A stretch of 35,445 nt of DNA from an uncultured Clostridia bacterium (GCA_934630975.1 CAKTXH010000017.1:1-35445); one strand, 5' to 3'; counted from the first letter of the stretch, positions 22,901 to 29,682 are shown. Program-made: numbers and translations. Notes: generated from the letters alone by a model not told the origin.

Positions 22901-24058
22901 ATGCGCCCATCTCAAAAAACACAGCAGCCTTACGGCAGGCTGATTGCGGCCTGCGGCATTTTGCTGGCCATTGTGCTGGTCAGCGCGCTGATGACCACGT
23001 TTTTGCAGACCCCGAACCTCGACGCGCTGGCGGACAGCGCTGCGACCGCCGTGCCGGAGGCCGATCCCACGCCGACCCCTGAGCCGACCATCACGCCTAC
23101 GCCGGCGGTATACGCGCCGTTCGGCGCGCAGTATGGCTATGGCGGCGCGAATCTGATTCCCGAAACGCCCACGCCCGACCCGGCCAGCGTCACGCCCATA
23201 CCGACCGCCGCGCCGACCGCCGTGCCGACGCGGACGCTGAAAATGAATTCCACCGGGGAAGACGTGAAAAAACTCCAGCAGGCGCTGATTGATCTGGGCT
23301 ACCTGAACGACGCGGCGGACGGCACGTTCGGCGCGAACACACAGGAAGCCGTCACCCGGTTTCAGGCCGTCAACGGCCTGAGCGCTGACGGGCTGGCAGG
23401 GGTGAAAACGCAGGAGCTGCTGTACAGCGGCAGCGCGCTTTCCGCCGATCAGGCCCCGAAGCCCGACTTTCTGATTCTGGTCAACCGCCAGCACAAGCTC
23501 GGCAAAAACGACGCGCCGACCGATCTGGTGACGATTGAAAACGTGCTCTCCTCCGACGTTGTGAAGGTCAAGTATGCCGACACGAAGGCCGACCGCACCG
23601 CCACCGAGGCGCTGGGGCGCATGCTCTCCGCCGCGATTGCCGACGGGCTTTCCAATTTCCAGATTTCCTCCGCCTACCGCACGTACAGCGAGCAGCAAAA
23701 GCTGGTGAATAACTCCGTCGCCAAATACCAGAAAAATAACCCGAGCTGGTCGCGCGACCGCTGCCTATCCGCCACATACAACACCGTCGCGCCCGCCGGA
23801 ACGAGCGAACACCAGACCGGCCTCGCCTTCGATATCACCGTGCCGGGCGTGAGCTTCACCGGCACGCAGCAGCAGAAATGGCTGCACGAGCACTGCGCCG
23901 AATACGGCTTCGTCGTCCGCTTCACGGCAGAAAAGCAGAAGCTGACGGGCTTCGTCGCCGAAAGCTGGCATTTCCGCTATGTCGGCGAGGAAGCCGCCGC
24001 CGTCATGACGCAGAACGACTGGTGCCTGGAAGAATACGTCGAAAAGATGGGGCTGTAA
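22901..24058 (+). CDS. VanY-type D,D-carboxypeptidase (peptidase M15B) with peptidoglycan-binding domain
   Basis: A 385-residue membrane-anchored cell-wall enzyme. Order: one N-terminal helix (about residues 14-34), a Pro/Thr-rich linker (TPTPEPTITPTP, about 50-112), a PG_binding_1 domain (about 113-172; GEDVKKLQQALIDLGYLND, DGTFGANTQEAVTRFQ) and a VanY domain (about 215-380). The zinc-site motifs are intact: SAYRTYSEQQ, the SEHQTGLAFDIT segment (His and Asp ligands) and ESWHFRYVG (general base Glu and His ligand). VanY enzymes trim the terminal D-Ala from peptidoglycan stem peptides. It lies 21 bases after paralog 3, with GGAGGG upstream, and ends the operon at a terminator. This ties the acylation cluster to the cell wall. 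Confidence 0.9.
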   Translation: MRPSQKTQQPYGRLIAACGILLAIVLVSALMTTFLQTPNLDALADSAATAVPEADPTPTPEPTITPTPAVYAPFGAQYGYGGANLIPETPTPDPASVTPIPTAAPTAVPTRTLKMNSTGEDVKKLQQALIDLGYLNDAADGTFGANTQEAVTRFQAVNGLSADGLAGVKTQELLYSGSALSADQAPKPDFLILVNRQHKLGKNDAPTDLVTIENVLSSDVVKVKYADTKADRTATEALGRMLSAAIADGLSNFQISSAYRTYSEQQKLVNNSVAKYQKNNPSWSRDRCLSATYNTVAPAGTSEHQTGLAFDITVPGVSFTGTQQQKWLHEHCAEYGFVVRFTAEKQKLTGFVAESWHFRYVGEEAAAVMTQNDWCLEEYVEKMGL

Positions 24059-24072
24059 GGCTCCTTCTGCCG

Positions 24073-24097
24073 CCTCCCTCGCCGAGGGAGGTTTTTT
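24073..24097 (+). terminator. terminator of the acylation/VanY operon, related to the MITE-like element
   Basis: CCTCCCTC-GCC-GAGGGAGG then six T. The same stem (CCTCCCTC-TTC-GAGGGAGG) occurs in the repeat element at 29487-29637. Confidence 0.9.
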
Positions 24098-24162
24098 CGT
24101 TCATACGCATGTCGATTGAAATGTCGAATTTTCGCGAAAAGTCATGTCTTTTTGATAAGGTT

Positions 24163-24171
24163 TGTGGTAAA
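24163..24171 (+). promoter_or_regulatory. extended -10 promoter of the hybrid kinase gene
   Basis: TGGTAAAAT (TAAAAT at 24166-24171) is an extended -10. It places the transcript start near 24178, which excludes the upstream in-frame ATGs and supports the start at 24226. Confidence 0.5.
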
Positions 24172-24225
24172 ATGGAGATGTATCTGAAAAAGTTACATGC
24201 GCGCAAATGCGCAGAAAGCGGGGCG

Positions 24226-26517
24226 ATGCATCAAACCATGTGGCATGTCGAAACCGATTATTTTGCGCTGACCATTTTTCTGATCATGCTGTTCAAGGAA
24301 CGGACGCAGAAGAAAAACGAAACGGATCTCCAATCCCGCGCGTTTTACCTCGTGCTGATTTTCAGCATCGTCAACGTCGTCATCGACATTTTCTCCTCGC
24401 TGGCGATGAACGCGCCCGCCCCGTGGCTGGAATACGAAACGGCGATGACGATTTACGTCGCCAGCATGCCGATGCTGGCCGTTGTCTGGACGTGTTACGC
24501 GTATGTCATCATCCACAAGAGCGACCAGACGCACATCCGGCGCGGGCTGTCCGCCATCATCATCCCCTACATCCTCTATGTGATTCTCGCGCTGACCAAC
24601 CCGTTCACCGAGTTGTTTTTCCACCTGACGAAAAATCTCGACTATGAACGCGGCGTGCTGTTTATGCCCGTCGGCGTCGGCGCAATCATGTTCTATTCTA
24701 TGGTCGGCATATTGCAGGTGCTGATTCACCGCAAGAAGATCCTGCCGTCCTCCAACGTCGGGCTGCTGATGGCGTTTTTCATCACCACCGCGCTGTTTAT
24801 CTGGATTCAGCTCGCCCACCCCGGCTGGCTGGTCGTCAACGCGAGCTATGCCGCCGTCTACGTCTGGTGCGATATCACGGTGGAGGATCAGCGGCGGCAG
24901 GAGCTTTACCGCCAGATCAACAAGAGCAACGAGGCGCTCAAATCCGCGCTGGATCGCGCCGAGGCCGCGACGCAGGCCAAATCCGAATTTCTTTCCAACA
25001 TGAGCCACGATATCCGCACCCCGATGAACGCCGTCATGGGCTTCACCGCGCTGCTGGCCAAAGAGCCGGATAACGGCGTGAAGGTGCGCGAATACACGCG
25101 GAAAATCTCCGCCGCGAGCAACCACCTGCTCGGGCTGATCAACGATATTCTGGATATCTCCAAGATCGAGAGCGGCAAGGTTTCCATGCGGCAATCTGTC
25201 TTTTCGCTCGGCGAACTGCTGGATTCGGTGAACGTAGTCGTCCGCCCGATGGCCACCGCCAAGCAGCAGCATTTTGACGTGGAGCTTGGCGAAATGAGCC
25301 ACGAGCTTTTCGTCGGCGACAAGGTGCGCATCAACCAGATTCTCATCAACCTGCTTTCCAACGCCGTCAAATACACGCCGGTCGGTGGGCACATCCGCTT
25401 TTCCGTCGCGGATAAGGGCGTATCCTCCAGCGCGTTTGAGCGCATCGAATTTCAGGTTGCCGACGACGGTTACGGCATCTCGGAGGAATTCCAGAAGGTC
25501 ATCTTCGACCCGTTCACCCGCGCGGAAAACGGCAACGTCCACCTCGAGGTCGGCAGCGGTCTCGGCCTGGCCATCACCAAAAACGTCGTCGATCTGATGG
25601 GCGGCACCATCGACCTCAAAAGCGCGCTCGGCAAGGGCAGCACGTTTACCGTCGAGCTGCCGCTGCGCATCCCCAGCGAGGAGCTGGACGAGGATTTCTG
25701 GCAGAAGCACAACATCACCCGCGTGCTGCTGGCGGATGACGATAAGAACGTTTGCAGCGCGGTCTACGACCTGATGCGGGACAGCGGCGTGGCCTTTGAT
25801 ACCGCGTACAGCGGCGAGGCCGCCGTCGAGCGCGTCCGGCAGGAATACGAGGCCGGACGCGAATACAACGCCATCATTCTGGATTGGCAGATGCCCGGCA
25901 TCAACGGGCTGGAAGCCGCGCGCCAGATTCGCAAAATCATCCCGATTGACACGCCGCTGCTGCTGCTCAGTTCCTACGACTGGTCGGCCATCGAAACGCA
26001 GGCGCTTGAAATCGACGTAGACGGTTTCCTCGCCAAGCCGTTTACCGCGGTCAACCTCAAGGAAAAGCTGATCGAAGTCGAGCATTTCAAGAACGCCGTC
26101 GGCCGCGACGAAGTGAAAATCGAGCTGAAGGGCCTGCGCTTCCTCGTCGTGGAGGATAACCAGCTCAACGCGGAAATCCTCACCGAAATTCTCAGCGCGG
26201 AGGGCGCGACCAGCGAGCTGGCGGAGAACGGGCAGATTGCCGTGGAGAAATTCACCGCCGCCCCGCCGCGCACTTACGACGCGATTTTGATGGATATCAT
26301 GATGCCGGTGCTCAACGGTTACGACGCGACGCGGCTGATTCGCGCCTCCAACCACCCCGAAGCGCACACCATCCCCATCATCGCGATGACCGCCAACGCC
26401 TTTGTCAAGGACGTTCACGACGCGCTGGACGCGGGCATGAACGCGCATATCGCCAAGCCGCTGAACCTCGAAACGCTCAAGCGTACGCTGGGTTCGTGCC
26501 TCGGAAAGACCAATTAA
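24226..26517 (+). CDS. membrane hybrid histidine kinase with two receiver domains
   Basis: A 763-residue sensor. Residues 10-215 form a block of six or seven hydrophobic helices with no recognised ligand-binding domain. A coiled linker (about 216-255) leads to the HisKA helix with His261 (FLSNMSHDIRTPMNA). The ATPase domain has an N box (NQILINLLSNAVKYT), G1 (VADDGYGI) and G2 (GSGLGLAITK). Receiver 1 (about 500-625) has phospho-Asp553 (ILDWQMPG), and receiver 2 (about 640-760) has Asp690 (LMDIMMPVLNGYDA). There is no HPt domain and no output domain, so signal must pass to a separate HPt or act through receiver interactions. No response-regulator gene is adjacent. The start at 24226 (MHQTMWHVETDYF) has only a weak GGGG ribosome binding site; 24178 is less likely because of the promoter position. 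Confidence 0.9.
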   Translation: MHQTMWHVETDYFALTIFLIMLFKERTQKKNETDLQSRAFYLVLIFSIVNVVIDIFSSLAMNAPAPWLEYETAMTIYVASMPMLAVVWTCYAYVIIHKSDQTHIRRGLSAIIIPYILYVILALTNPFTELFFHLTKNLDYERGVLFMPVGVGAIMFYSMVGILQVLIHRKKILPSSNVGLLMAFFITTALFIWIQLAHPGWLVVNASYAAVYVWCDITVEDQRRQELYRQINKSNEALKSALDRAEAATQAKSEFLSNMSHDIRTPMNAVMGFTALLAKEPDNGVKVREYTRKISAASNHLLGLINDILDISKIESGKVSMRQSVFSLGELLDSVNVVVRPMATAKQQHFDVELGEMSHELFVGDKVRINQILINLLSNAVKYTPVGGHIRFSVADKGVSSSAFERIEFQVADDGYGISEEFQKVIFDPFTRAENGNVHLEVGSGLGLAITKNVVDLMGGTIDLKSALGKGSTFTVELPLRIPSEELDEDFWQKHNITRVLLADDDKNVCSAVYDLMRDSGVAFDTAYSGEAAVERVRQEYEAGREYNAIILDWQMPGINGLEAARQIRKIIPIDTPLLLLSSYDWSAIETQALEIDVDGFLAKPFTAVNLKEKLIEVEHFKNAVGRDEVKIELKGLRFLVVEDNQLNAEILTEILSAEGATSELAENGQIAVEKFTAAPPRTYDAILMDIMMPVLNGYDATRLIRASNHPEAHTIPIIAMTANAFVKDVHDALDAGMNAHIAKPLNLETLKRTLGSCLGKTN

Positions 26518-26521
26518 GCTA

Positions 26522-26553
26522 TTCCCCGCCTGCGCGGATGCATGGGCGGGGAA
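26522..26553 (+). terminator. hairpin after the hybrid kinase gene
   Basis: TTCCCCGCC, 14-base loop, GGCGGGGAA. There is no T-run directly after; the stronger bidirectional hairpin at 26560-26597 probably finishes termination. Confidence 0.5.
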
Positions 26554-26559
26554 TTATAC

Positions 26560-26597
26560 AAAAAGCGAAGGAATCATTTAAGTTCCTTCGCTTTTTT
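26560..26597. terminator. bidirectional terminator between the hybrid kinase and XRE genes
   Basis: AAAAAGCGAAGGAA, 9-base loop, TTCCTTCGCTTTTT. The XRE stop codon lies in the loop. Confidence 0.9.
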
Positions 26598-26910
26598 GAT
26601 TGGTTTCAAGCAGCCGATTGATCAACCCCAGCAGCATCAGCAAATCGGCTTCATTCAGCCGCTTCATACCGCTGACCGCCTTTTGAATCAATTCGGGGTT
26701 CTGCGTTCCTTCGTCGAAGAACTGCGCGGGGGTTAAGCCGAAATAATCACAGATAGCGAAAAACTCCTTGAGCGGCGGGAGCGCTTTGCCCGACGAGATG
26801 TTATAGACATAGCCCCGACTGTGCCCCAAATCATAACTCATCTGGTATTCCGAAACGCCCTTTTTCAGCCGAAGCACGGTTATCCGCTCGCGGACAAAAT
26901 TTTCATCCAT
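26578..26910 (-). CDS. XRE-family helix-turn-helix repressor
   Basis: A 110-residue regulator with an HTH_3 domain at about residues 5-65 (RERITVLRLKKGVSEYQMSYDL, then GHSRGYVYNISSGKALPPLKEF, then ICDYFGLTPAQFFDEG) and a helical C-terminus (DLLMLLGLINRLLETNQ). The architecture and the GLTPAQFF segment resemble the XRE protein at 3158-3472, so the two are distant relatives. The start at 26910 follows AGAGGTG; an ATG at 26931 lacks one. It is divergent from the zinc-ribbon membrane protein at 27061, whose promoter holds a perfect palindrome that is the likely operator. The C-terminal part could sense a signal or dimerise; this is inference. Confidence 0.88.
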   Translation of the reverse strand: MDENFVRERITVLRLKKGVSEYQMSYDLGHSRGYVYNISSGKALPPLKEFFAICDYFGLTPAQFFDEGTQNPELIQKAVSGMKRLNEADLLMLLGLINRLLETNQKSEGT

Positions 26911-26970
26911 CGCTATCACCTCTTGATTCAATGATAGCGGACTTCCGAAAAGAATTAGTCGAATAATTTT

Positions 26971-26993
26971 TGTCTATTCTCGTTGAATAGACA
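26971..26993. promoter_or_regulatory. palindromic operator upstream of the zinc-ribbon membrane protein
   Basis: TGTCTATTC-TCGTT-GAATAGACA is a perfect 9-5-9 inverted repeat. It overlaps the -35 box (TTGAAT, 26983-26988), so binding would block transcription. GAATA-N6-TATTC (26985-27000) extends the symmetry. Confidence 0.7.
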
Positions 26994-27011
26994 TTTATTC
27001 TATGTTATAAT
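26983..27011 (+). promoter_or_regulatory. promoter of the zinc-ribbon membrane protein
   Basis: TTGAAT (26983-26988), 17-base spacer, TATAAT (27006-27011). Confidence 0.8.
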
Positions 27012-27060
27012 TCAAACAACGTCAAATGATATTGACAAAAGAAATCGGAGGGAAAGAAAT

Positions 27061-27501
27061 ATGTTTGATAACATTGGAGGAAAAATCAAAACGCTGGCAG
27101 TAGTAACCTGTGGGCTGGGCATCATCGCTTCCATCATTGGCGCGTTTGCGCTTTGGATTCAGAGCAGTGACTACAACCCAACGGCATTTTCGGGCGTACT
27201 TGTGTTGGTATTGGGTTCGCTGGCATCGTGGATATGTTCATCTTTTACATATGGGTTTGGAGAACTGATTGAAAATTCCGATACTCTCCACGCGGATAAC
27301 CTGAAAATTCAGGAACTACTCAAAACACAAAAAGTCGAATCTGCTGATTCAACACCCATTGTTCATCCTGTGCGCATCTCGAAATCTCATTTTGCAAATT
27401 CAGCGCCAGCAACTTCTAATGATCTGTGGGAATGTCCCCAATGTGGAATGAAAAATTCAAAATATGATGATAGATGTATAGATTGCGGTTCAAAGCGTTA
27501 A
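27061..27501 (+). CDS. two-helix membrane protein with C-terminal zinc ribbon
   Basis: A 146-residue protein. Two hydrophobic helices lie at about residues 12-34 (LAVVTCGLGIIASIIGAFAL) and 45-68 (FSGVLVLVLGSLASWICSS), followed by a Ser/Lys-rich linker and a C-terminal zinc ribbon, CPQCGMKNSKYDDRCIDCG (C-x2-C-x10-C-x2-C). I do not recognise a named family; similar zinc-ribbon/two-helix proteins are common small uncharacterised membrane proteins in Clostridia. The start at 27061 follows GGAGGG. Its base composition is clearly lower in GC than the neighbours (AAA and AAT codons frequent), which fits recent acquisition together with the divergent XRE gene. It is followed by a strong terminator. 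The divergent repressor probably controls it. Confidence 0.8.
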   Translation: MFDNIGGKIKTLAVVTCGLGIIASIIGAFALWIQSSDYNPTAFSGVLVLVLGSLASWICSSFTYGFGELIENSDTLHADNLKIQELLKTQKVESADSTPIVHPVRISKSHFANSAPATSNDLWECPQCGMKNSKYDDRCIDCGSKR

Positions 27502-27541
27502 TTCTTGTCATACTATTGTGAATTTTACAACAAGAAATTTT

Positions 27542-27574
27542 CCCTCTTTCCACTTTGGAAAGAGGGCTTTCTTT
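27542..27574 (+). terminator. terminator of the zinc-ribbon protein gene
   Basis: CCCTCTTTCC-ACTTT-GGAAAGAGGG followed by CTTTCTTT. Confidence 0.85.
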
Positions 27575-27701
27575 ATCCAACCATCTTCAAATATTTATAA
27601 ACCTTCGGTCTGCTCAAATCACAAATCCGCGCGAGTTCGCTCACATTCCTCTGACCTGCGATAGCCCCATCAATAACCAGTCGTTTTATTGTACTATGTT
27701 T
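27573..27701 (-). pseudogene. C-terminal helix-turn-helix remnant of a recombinase/resolvase-like protein
   Basis: Minus-strand open segment of 42 codons without a usable start codon, bounded upstream by TAA. The translation ends with an HTH of the resolvase type: AIAGQRNVSELARICDLSRP followed by KVYKYLKMVG and a stop. The SELARICDLSRPKVYKYL core is what one sees at the C-terminus of serine recombinases and related transposon proteins. The catalytic part is missing, and the stop codon lies in the neighbour's terminator. I read it as debris of a mobile element; an orphan HTH peptide with a non-standard start is less likely. Confidence 0.55.
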
Positions 27702-27838
27702 TTATTTTCCGATGTGAAAACGAAAAAAAGCGATGGTTTTTCGACCGCCGCTCTATCAAAAGATGTATCCAACTTGTTCTGTTATTATTGAAAAAATGCC
27801 TGTAAAATCAATCGAGATATTCTGTTTTCGTTTACAAG

Positions 27839-27852
27839 TTCTATGCTATAAT
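27839..27852 (+). promoter_or_regulatory. orphan extended -10 promoter
   Basis: TGCTATAAT (TATAAT at 27847-27852) with no open reading frame behind it, followed instead by the repeated TGTAC motifs. It could drive a small RNA or be a leftover of a lost gene. Confidence 0.4.
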
Positions 27853-27866
27853 GTGGCTACGAAATA

Positions 27867-27980
27867 TGTACCACTTCTTCGATGTACCACTTTGAGCTGT
27901 TTTCGCGCTCTTTTTGCCGCAATTTGAAACTCGGCGTACAACTTTTGTACAACTTCTTACGAAGTAAGGGCTGTACCGTT
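27867..27980 (+). repeat. iteron-like array of TGTACMACTT motifs
   Basis: TGTACCACTT at 27867-27876 and 27883-27892 (16-base period), CGTACAACTT at 27935-27944 and TGTACAACTT at 27946-27955 (11-base period), and a weaker TGTACCGTT at 27972-27980. A CTTAC-GAA-GTAAG palindrome lies at 27956-27968. The whole interval 27502-28168 contains no intact gene. Confidence 0.6.
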
Positions 27981-28106
27981 TTCAGAAGTAGCTCCGCGTT
28001 TTATTGCAAAATATAAGCGTCATTTGGTGTGACATAATCAGAAAAACAATGTGCCGCGGAAACCCTCTCGCGACATAAATATGACATAATTTGGCGTTCA
28101 GAGCGC

Positions 28107-28143
28107 GAAAAGAGGGCTGCACCTCTTTCAAGCTGCAACCCTC
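28107..28143 (-). terminator. terminator of the rubrerythrin operon
   Basis: Minus strand: GAGGGTTGC, 14-base loop, GCAGCCCTC (one G-U), then TTTTC. Confidence 0.7.
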
Positions 28144-28168
28144 ATTTTTCAAACAATATCTGAATTTC

Positions 28169-28714
28169 TTACTCGCCAAAGTACCGCTTGAGCAGCCCCG
28201 CGAACGCCTTGCCGTGACGGGCTTCGTCGCGCGCCATTTCGTGCACGGTGTCGTGGATCGCGTCGAGGTTATACTGCTTCGCCAGCTTGGCCAGCTCAAC
28301 CTTGCCCTCGGTCGCGCCGTTTTCAGCGTCAACGCGCATTTCGAGGTTCTTCTTGGTGGAATCGGTCACGACCTCGCCCAGCAGCTCGGCGAACTTCGCC
28401 GCATGCTCGGCCTCTTCGTACGCGGCCTTCTCCCAGTAGAGGCCGATCTCCGGGTAGCCCTCGCGATGCGCGACGCGCGCCATCGCCAGATACATGCCGA
28501 CCTCGCTGCACTCGCCCGCGAAATTCGCGCGCAGGCCGTCGATGATCTCCTGCGGGCAGCCCTTAGCCACGCCGACCACATGCTCGGCCGCCCAGGTGCG
28601 CTCGCCCTTCTGCTCGACGAACTTGCTGGCCGGAACGCCGCACTGCGGGCACTTCTCCGGCGGATTCTCGCCTTCCCAAACATAACCGCAAACCGTGCAA
28701 ACCCACTTCTTCAT
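28169..28714 (-). CDS. reverse rubrerythrin (rubredoxin-like domain first, then ferritin-like diiron domain)
   Basis: A 181-residue cytoplasmic peroxide-scavenging protein. The N-terminal rubredoxin-type iron site is C-x2-C (WVCTVCGYVWEG) plus CPQCG at residues 6-25. The C-terminal ferritin-like four-helix domain carries the diiron ligands in ANFAGECSEVGMYLAMARVA, AAYEEAEHAAKFAELLGE and MARDEARHGKAFAGLLKRYF. The domain order is the reverse of classical rubrerythrin, as in the clostridial reverse rubrerythrins that reduce hydrogen peroxide and oxygen with NADH-linked electrons. The start at 28714 follows AAGGAGG. It lies 61 bases after the Fur-family gene in the same direction, so it is expected to be in its regulon. 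Confidence 0.95.
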   Translation of the reverse strand: MKKWVCTVCGYVWEGENPPEKCPQCGVPASKFVEQKGERTWAAEHVVGVAKGCPQEIIDGLRANFAGECSEVGMYLAMARVAHREGYPEIGLYWEKAAYEEAEHAAKFAELLGEVVTDSTKKNLEMRVDAENGATEGKVELAKLAKQYNLDAIHDTVHEMARDEARHGKAFAGLLKRYFGE

Positions 28715-28775
28715 AATCTGTTTCCTCCTTGTTTTTTCTTGTTCTTTGTTGAGCCGCCGAAAGCCGTTTGAACGC

Positions 28776-29168
28776 TCAGCCCTCGATGGTTGACGCCTCT
28801 TGCCTGCTCAGGCAGTCCTTGCAGACGCCGTGAGCCGTTACCTCGCACCAGCTGACCCGGTGCCCGCAGCATTTCGCGGCCTCCGCCGCCATGCCCGTAA
28901 AATCCGCCTCGATATCGTACACGTTCCCGCACTGCTCACAGACGAAATGCATGTGGTTGGTGCGGATGTATTCGTATACCGCGCTCTTCTTGCCGAGGGA
29001 GAGCCTGCGAATCAGGCCCATCTCCGTCAGATGATCCAGCGCGCGGTAGACGGTCGCCGTCCCGATCCCGTCAAGGCTTTCGAGAATCTCGTCCGCGGTG
29101 AGGTGGCAGCGCCTGGCGGCCAGAACATCGAGAACCATCTGCGCCTGTGCGCTGATTCTGGTCTTCAT
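28776..29168 (-). CDS. Fur-family regulator, probably PerR-like
   Basis: A 130-residue metalloregulator: winged HTH (LTADEILESLDGIGTATVYRALDHL) and a dimerisation domain with the metal-site segment HMHFVCEQCGNVYD and a structural-zinc pair of CxxC motifs (CEQC, CKDC). Fur-family proteins sense iron, zinc, manganese or, in PerR, peroxide through oxidation of a metal-ligand His. The downstream rubrerythrin gene argues for PerR. It is slightly shorter than usual (about 140-150 aa) at the N-terminus. The start at 29168 follows GAGGTGATC. The promoter is a perfect-consensus one at 29205-29233 flanked by two Fur-type boxes, which implies autoregulation. Confidence 0.88.
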   Translation of the reverse strand: MKTRISAQAQMVLDVLAARRCHLTADEILESLDGIGTATVYRALDHLTEMGLIRRLSLGKKSAVYEYIRTNHMHFVCEQCGNVYDIEADFTGMAAEAAKCCGHRVSWCEVTAHGVCKDCLSRQEASTIEG

Positions 29169-29187
29169 CGCTGATCACCTCGCTTAG

Positions 29188-29202
29188 TGAGAATCTGTAT
29201 CA
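29188..29202. promoter_or_regulatory. Fur/PerR-type box 2 (degenerate)
   Basis: TGAGAAT-C-TGTATCA: the left half is identical to box 1, the right half matches at four of seven bases. It lies at the transcription start of the fur-like gene. Confidence 0.45.
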
Positions 29203-29204
29203 TC

Positions 29205-29233
29205 ATTATATCCATACAAGTCCGCTTTGTCAA
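29205..29233 (-). promoter_or_regulatory. promoter of the fur-like/rubrerythrin operon
   Basis: Minus strand: TTGACA (29233-29228), 17-base spacer, TATAAT (29210-29205). This is full consensus, so strong expression is expected when not repressed. Confidence 0.9.
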
Positions 29234-29252
29234 GCGTTTTTGAAAAACTTTT

Positions 29253-29267
29253 TGAGAATTATTCTCA
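29253..29267. promoter_or_regulatory. Fur/PerR-type box 1
   Basis: TGAGAAT-T-ATTCTCA, a perfect 7-1-7 palindrome with the geometry of Fur-family boxes, 20 bases upstream of the -35. Confidence 0.75.
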
Positions 29268-29268
29268 T

Positions 29269-29439
29269 TTAGTGATTTGCGCCGTAGATAAAGCAAAACA
29301 CGACGATGGCGCAGAGCACCACCAGCGCAATATCCAGCGACCGCACGGAGATGTTCATCTTGTCGTAGATATCCGTCACCCAGTTGTGGCGGACACTCTC
29401 CTTCTTCGCTTCTTCGGGCTTTTTGTTTTCGTCAGACAT
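29269..29439 (-). CDS. small single-pass membrane protein (56 aa)
   Basis: A 56-residue ORF: a charged N-terminal half (MSDENKKPEEAKKES), then one C-terminal hydrophobic helix (LDIALVVLCAIVVFCFIYGA). The start ATG follows GGGGAG with 7-base spacing, and codon use matches the local high-GC genes. I do not recognise a named family; tail-anchored proteins of this size and layout are common and unstudied in Clostridia. It lies just upstream of the Fur-like operon in the same direction; its stop codon is 2 bases from Fur box 1, so read-through into that operon is possible. Confidence 0.75.
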   Translation of the reverse strand: MSDENKKPEEAKKESVRHNWVTDIYDKMNISVRSLDIALVVLCAIVVFCFIYGANH

Positions 29440-29486
29440 AAACTTCTCCCCTATCAGATTCAGTGTTATTCTTAAATTTGCTGCAT

Positions 29487-29637
29487 AACTCCCTCAGTCA
29501 GCTTCGCTGACAGCTCCCTCGACGAGGGAGCTCTTTTGGTGTACGTTTCAAAAGCATTTTTTAGATAAAGCGGTATTTGCTCCAAGTGCCTCCCTCTTCG
29601 AGGGAGGTGGCACGCCGCAGGCGTGACGGAAGGAGTT
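29487..29637. mobile_element. MITE-like palindromic repeat element
   Basis: A 151-bp non-coding element with imperfect terminal inverted repeats: the left end starts AACTCCCTCAGTCA, the right end (reversed) starts AACTCCTTCCGTCA. Each arm has two hairpins (GTCAGCTTCGCTGAC and GCTCCCTCGACGAGGGAGC on the left; CCTCCCTCTTCGAGGGAGG and CACGCCGCAGGCGTG on the right). This layout is typical of miniature elements that are common between genes in gut Firmicutes. No clear target duplication is visible. Confidence 0.7.
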
Positions 29638-29650
29638 TCGTGTCGGTACA

Positions 29651-29682
29651 AAGAAAGGCTGTCAAGATCGTCCTGACAGCCT
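29651..29682 (-). terminator. terminator of the mgl operon
   Basis: Minus strand: AGGCTGTCA, 9-base loop, TGACAGCCT, then TTCTTTG. Confidence 0.8.

Noticed and set aside
24193..26448. 751-aa open frame opposite the hybrid kinase gene
   Set aside because: The sense strand encodes all kinase and receiver motifs; the antisense product has none.
27982..28332. 116-aa minus-strand ORF beyond the rubrerythrin gene
   Set aside because: Its first part is a frame-shifted reading of rubrerythrin and its tail runs through the terminator; no start signal.
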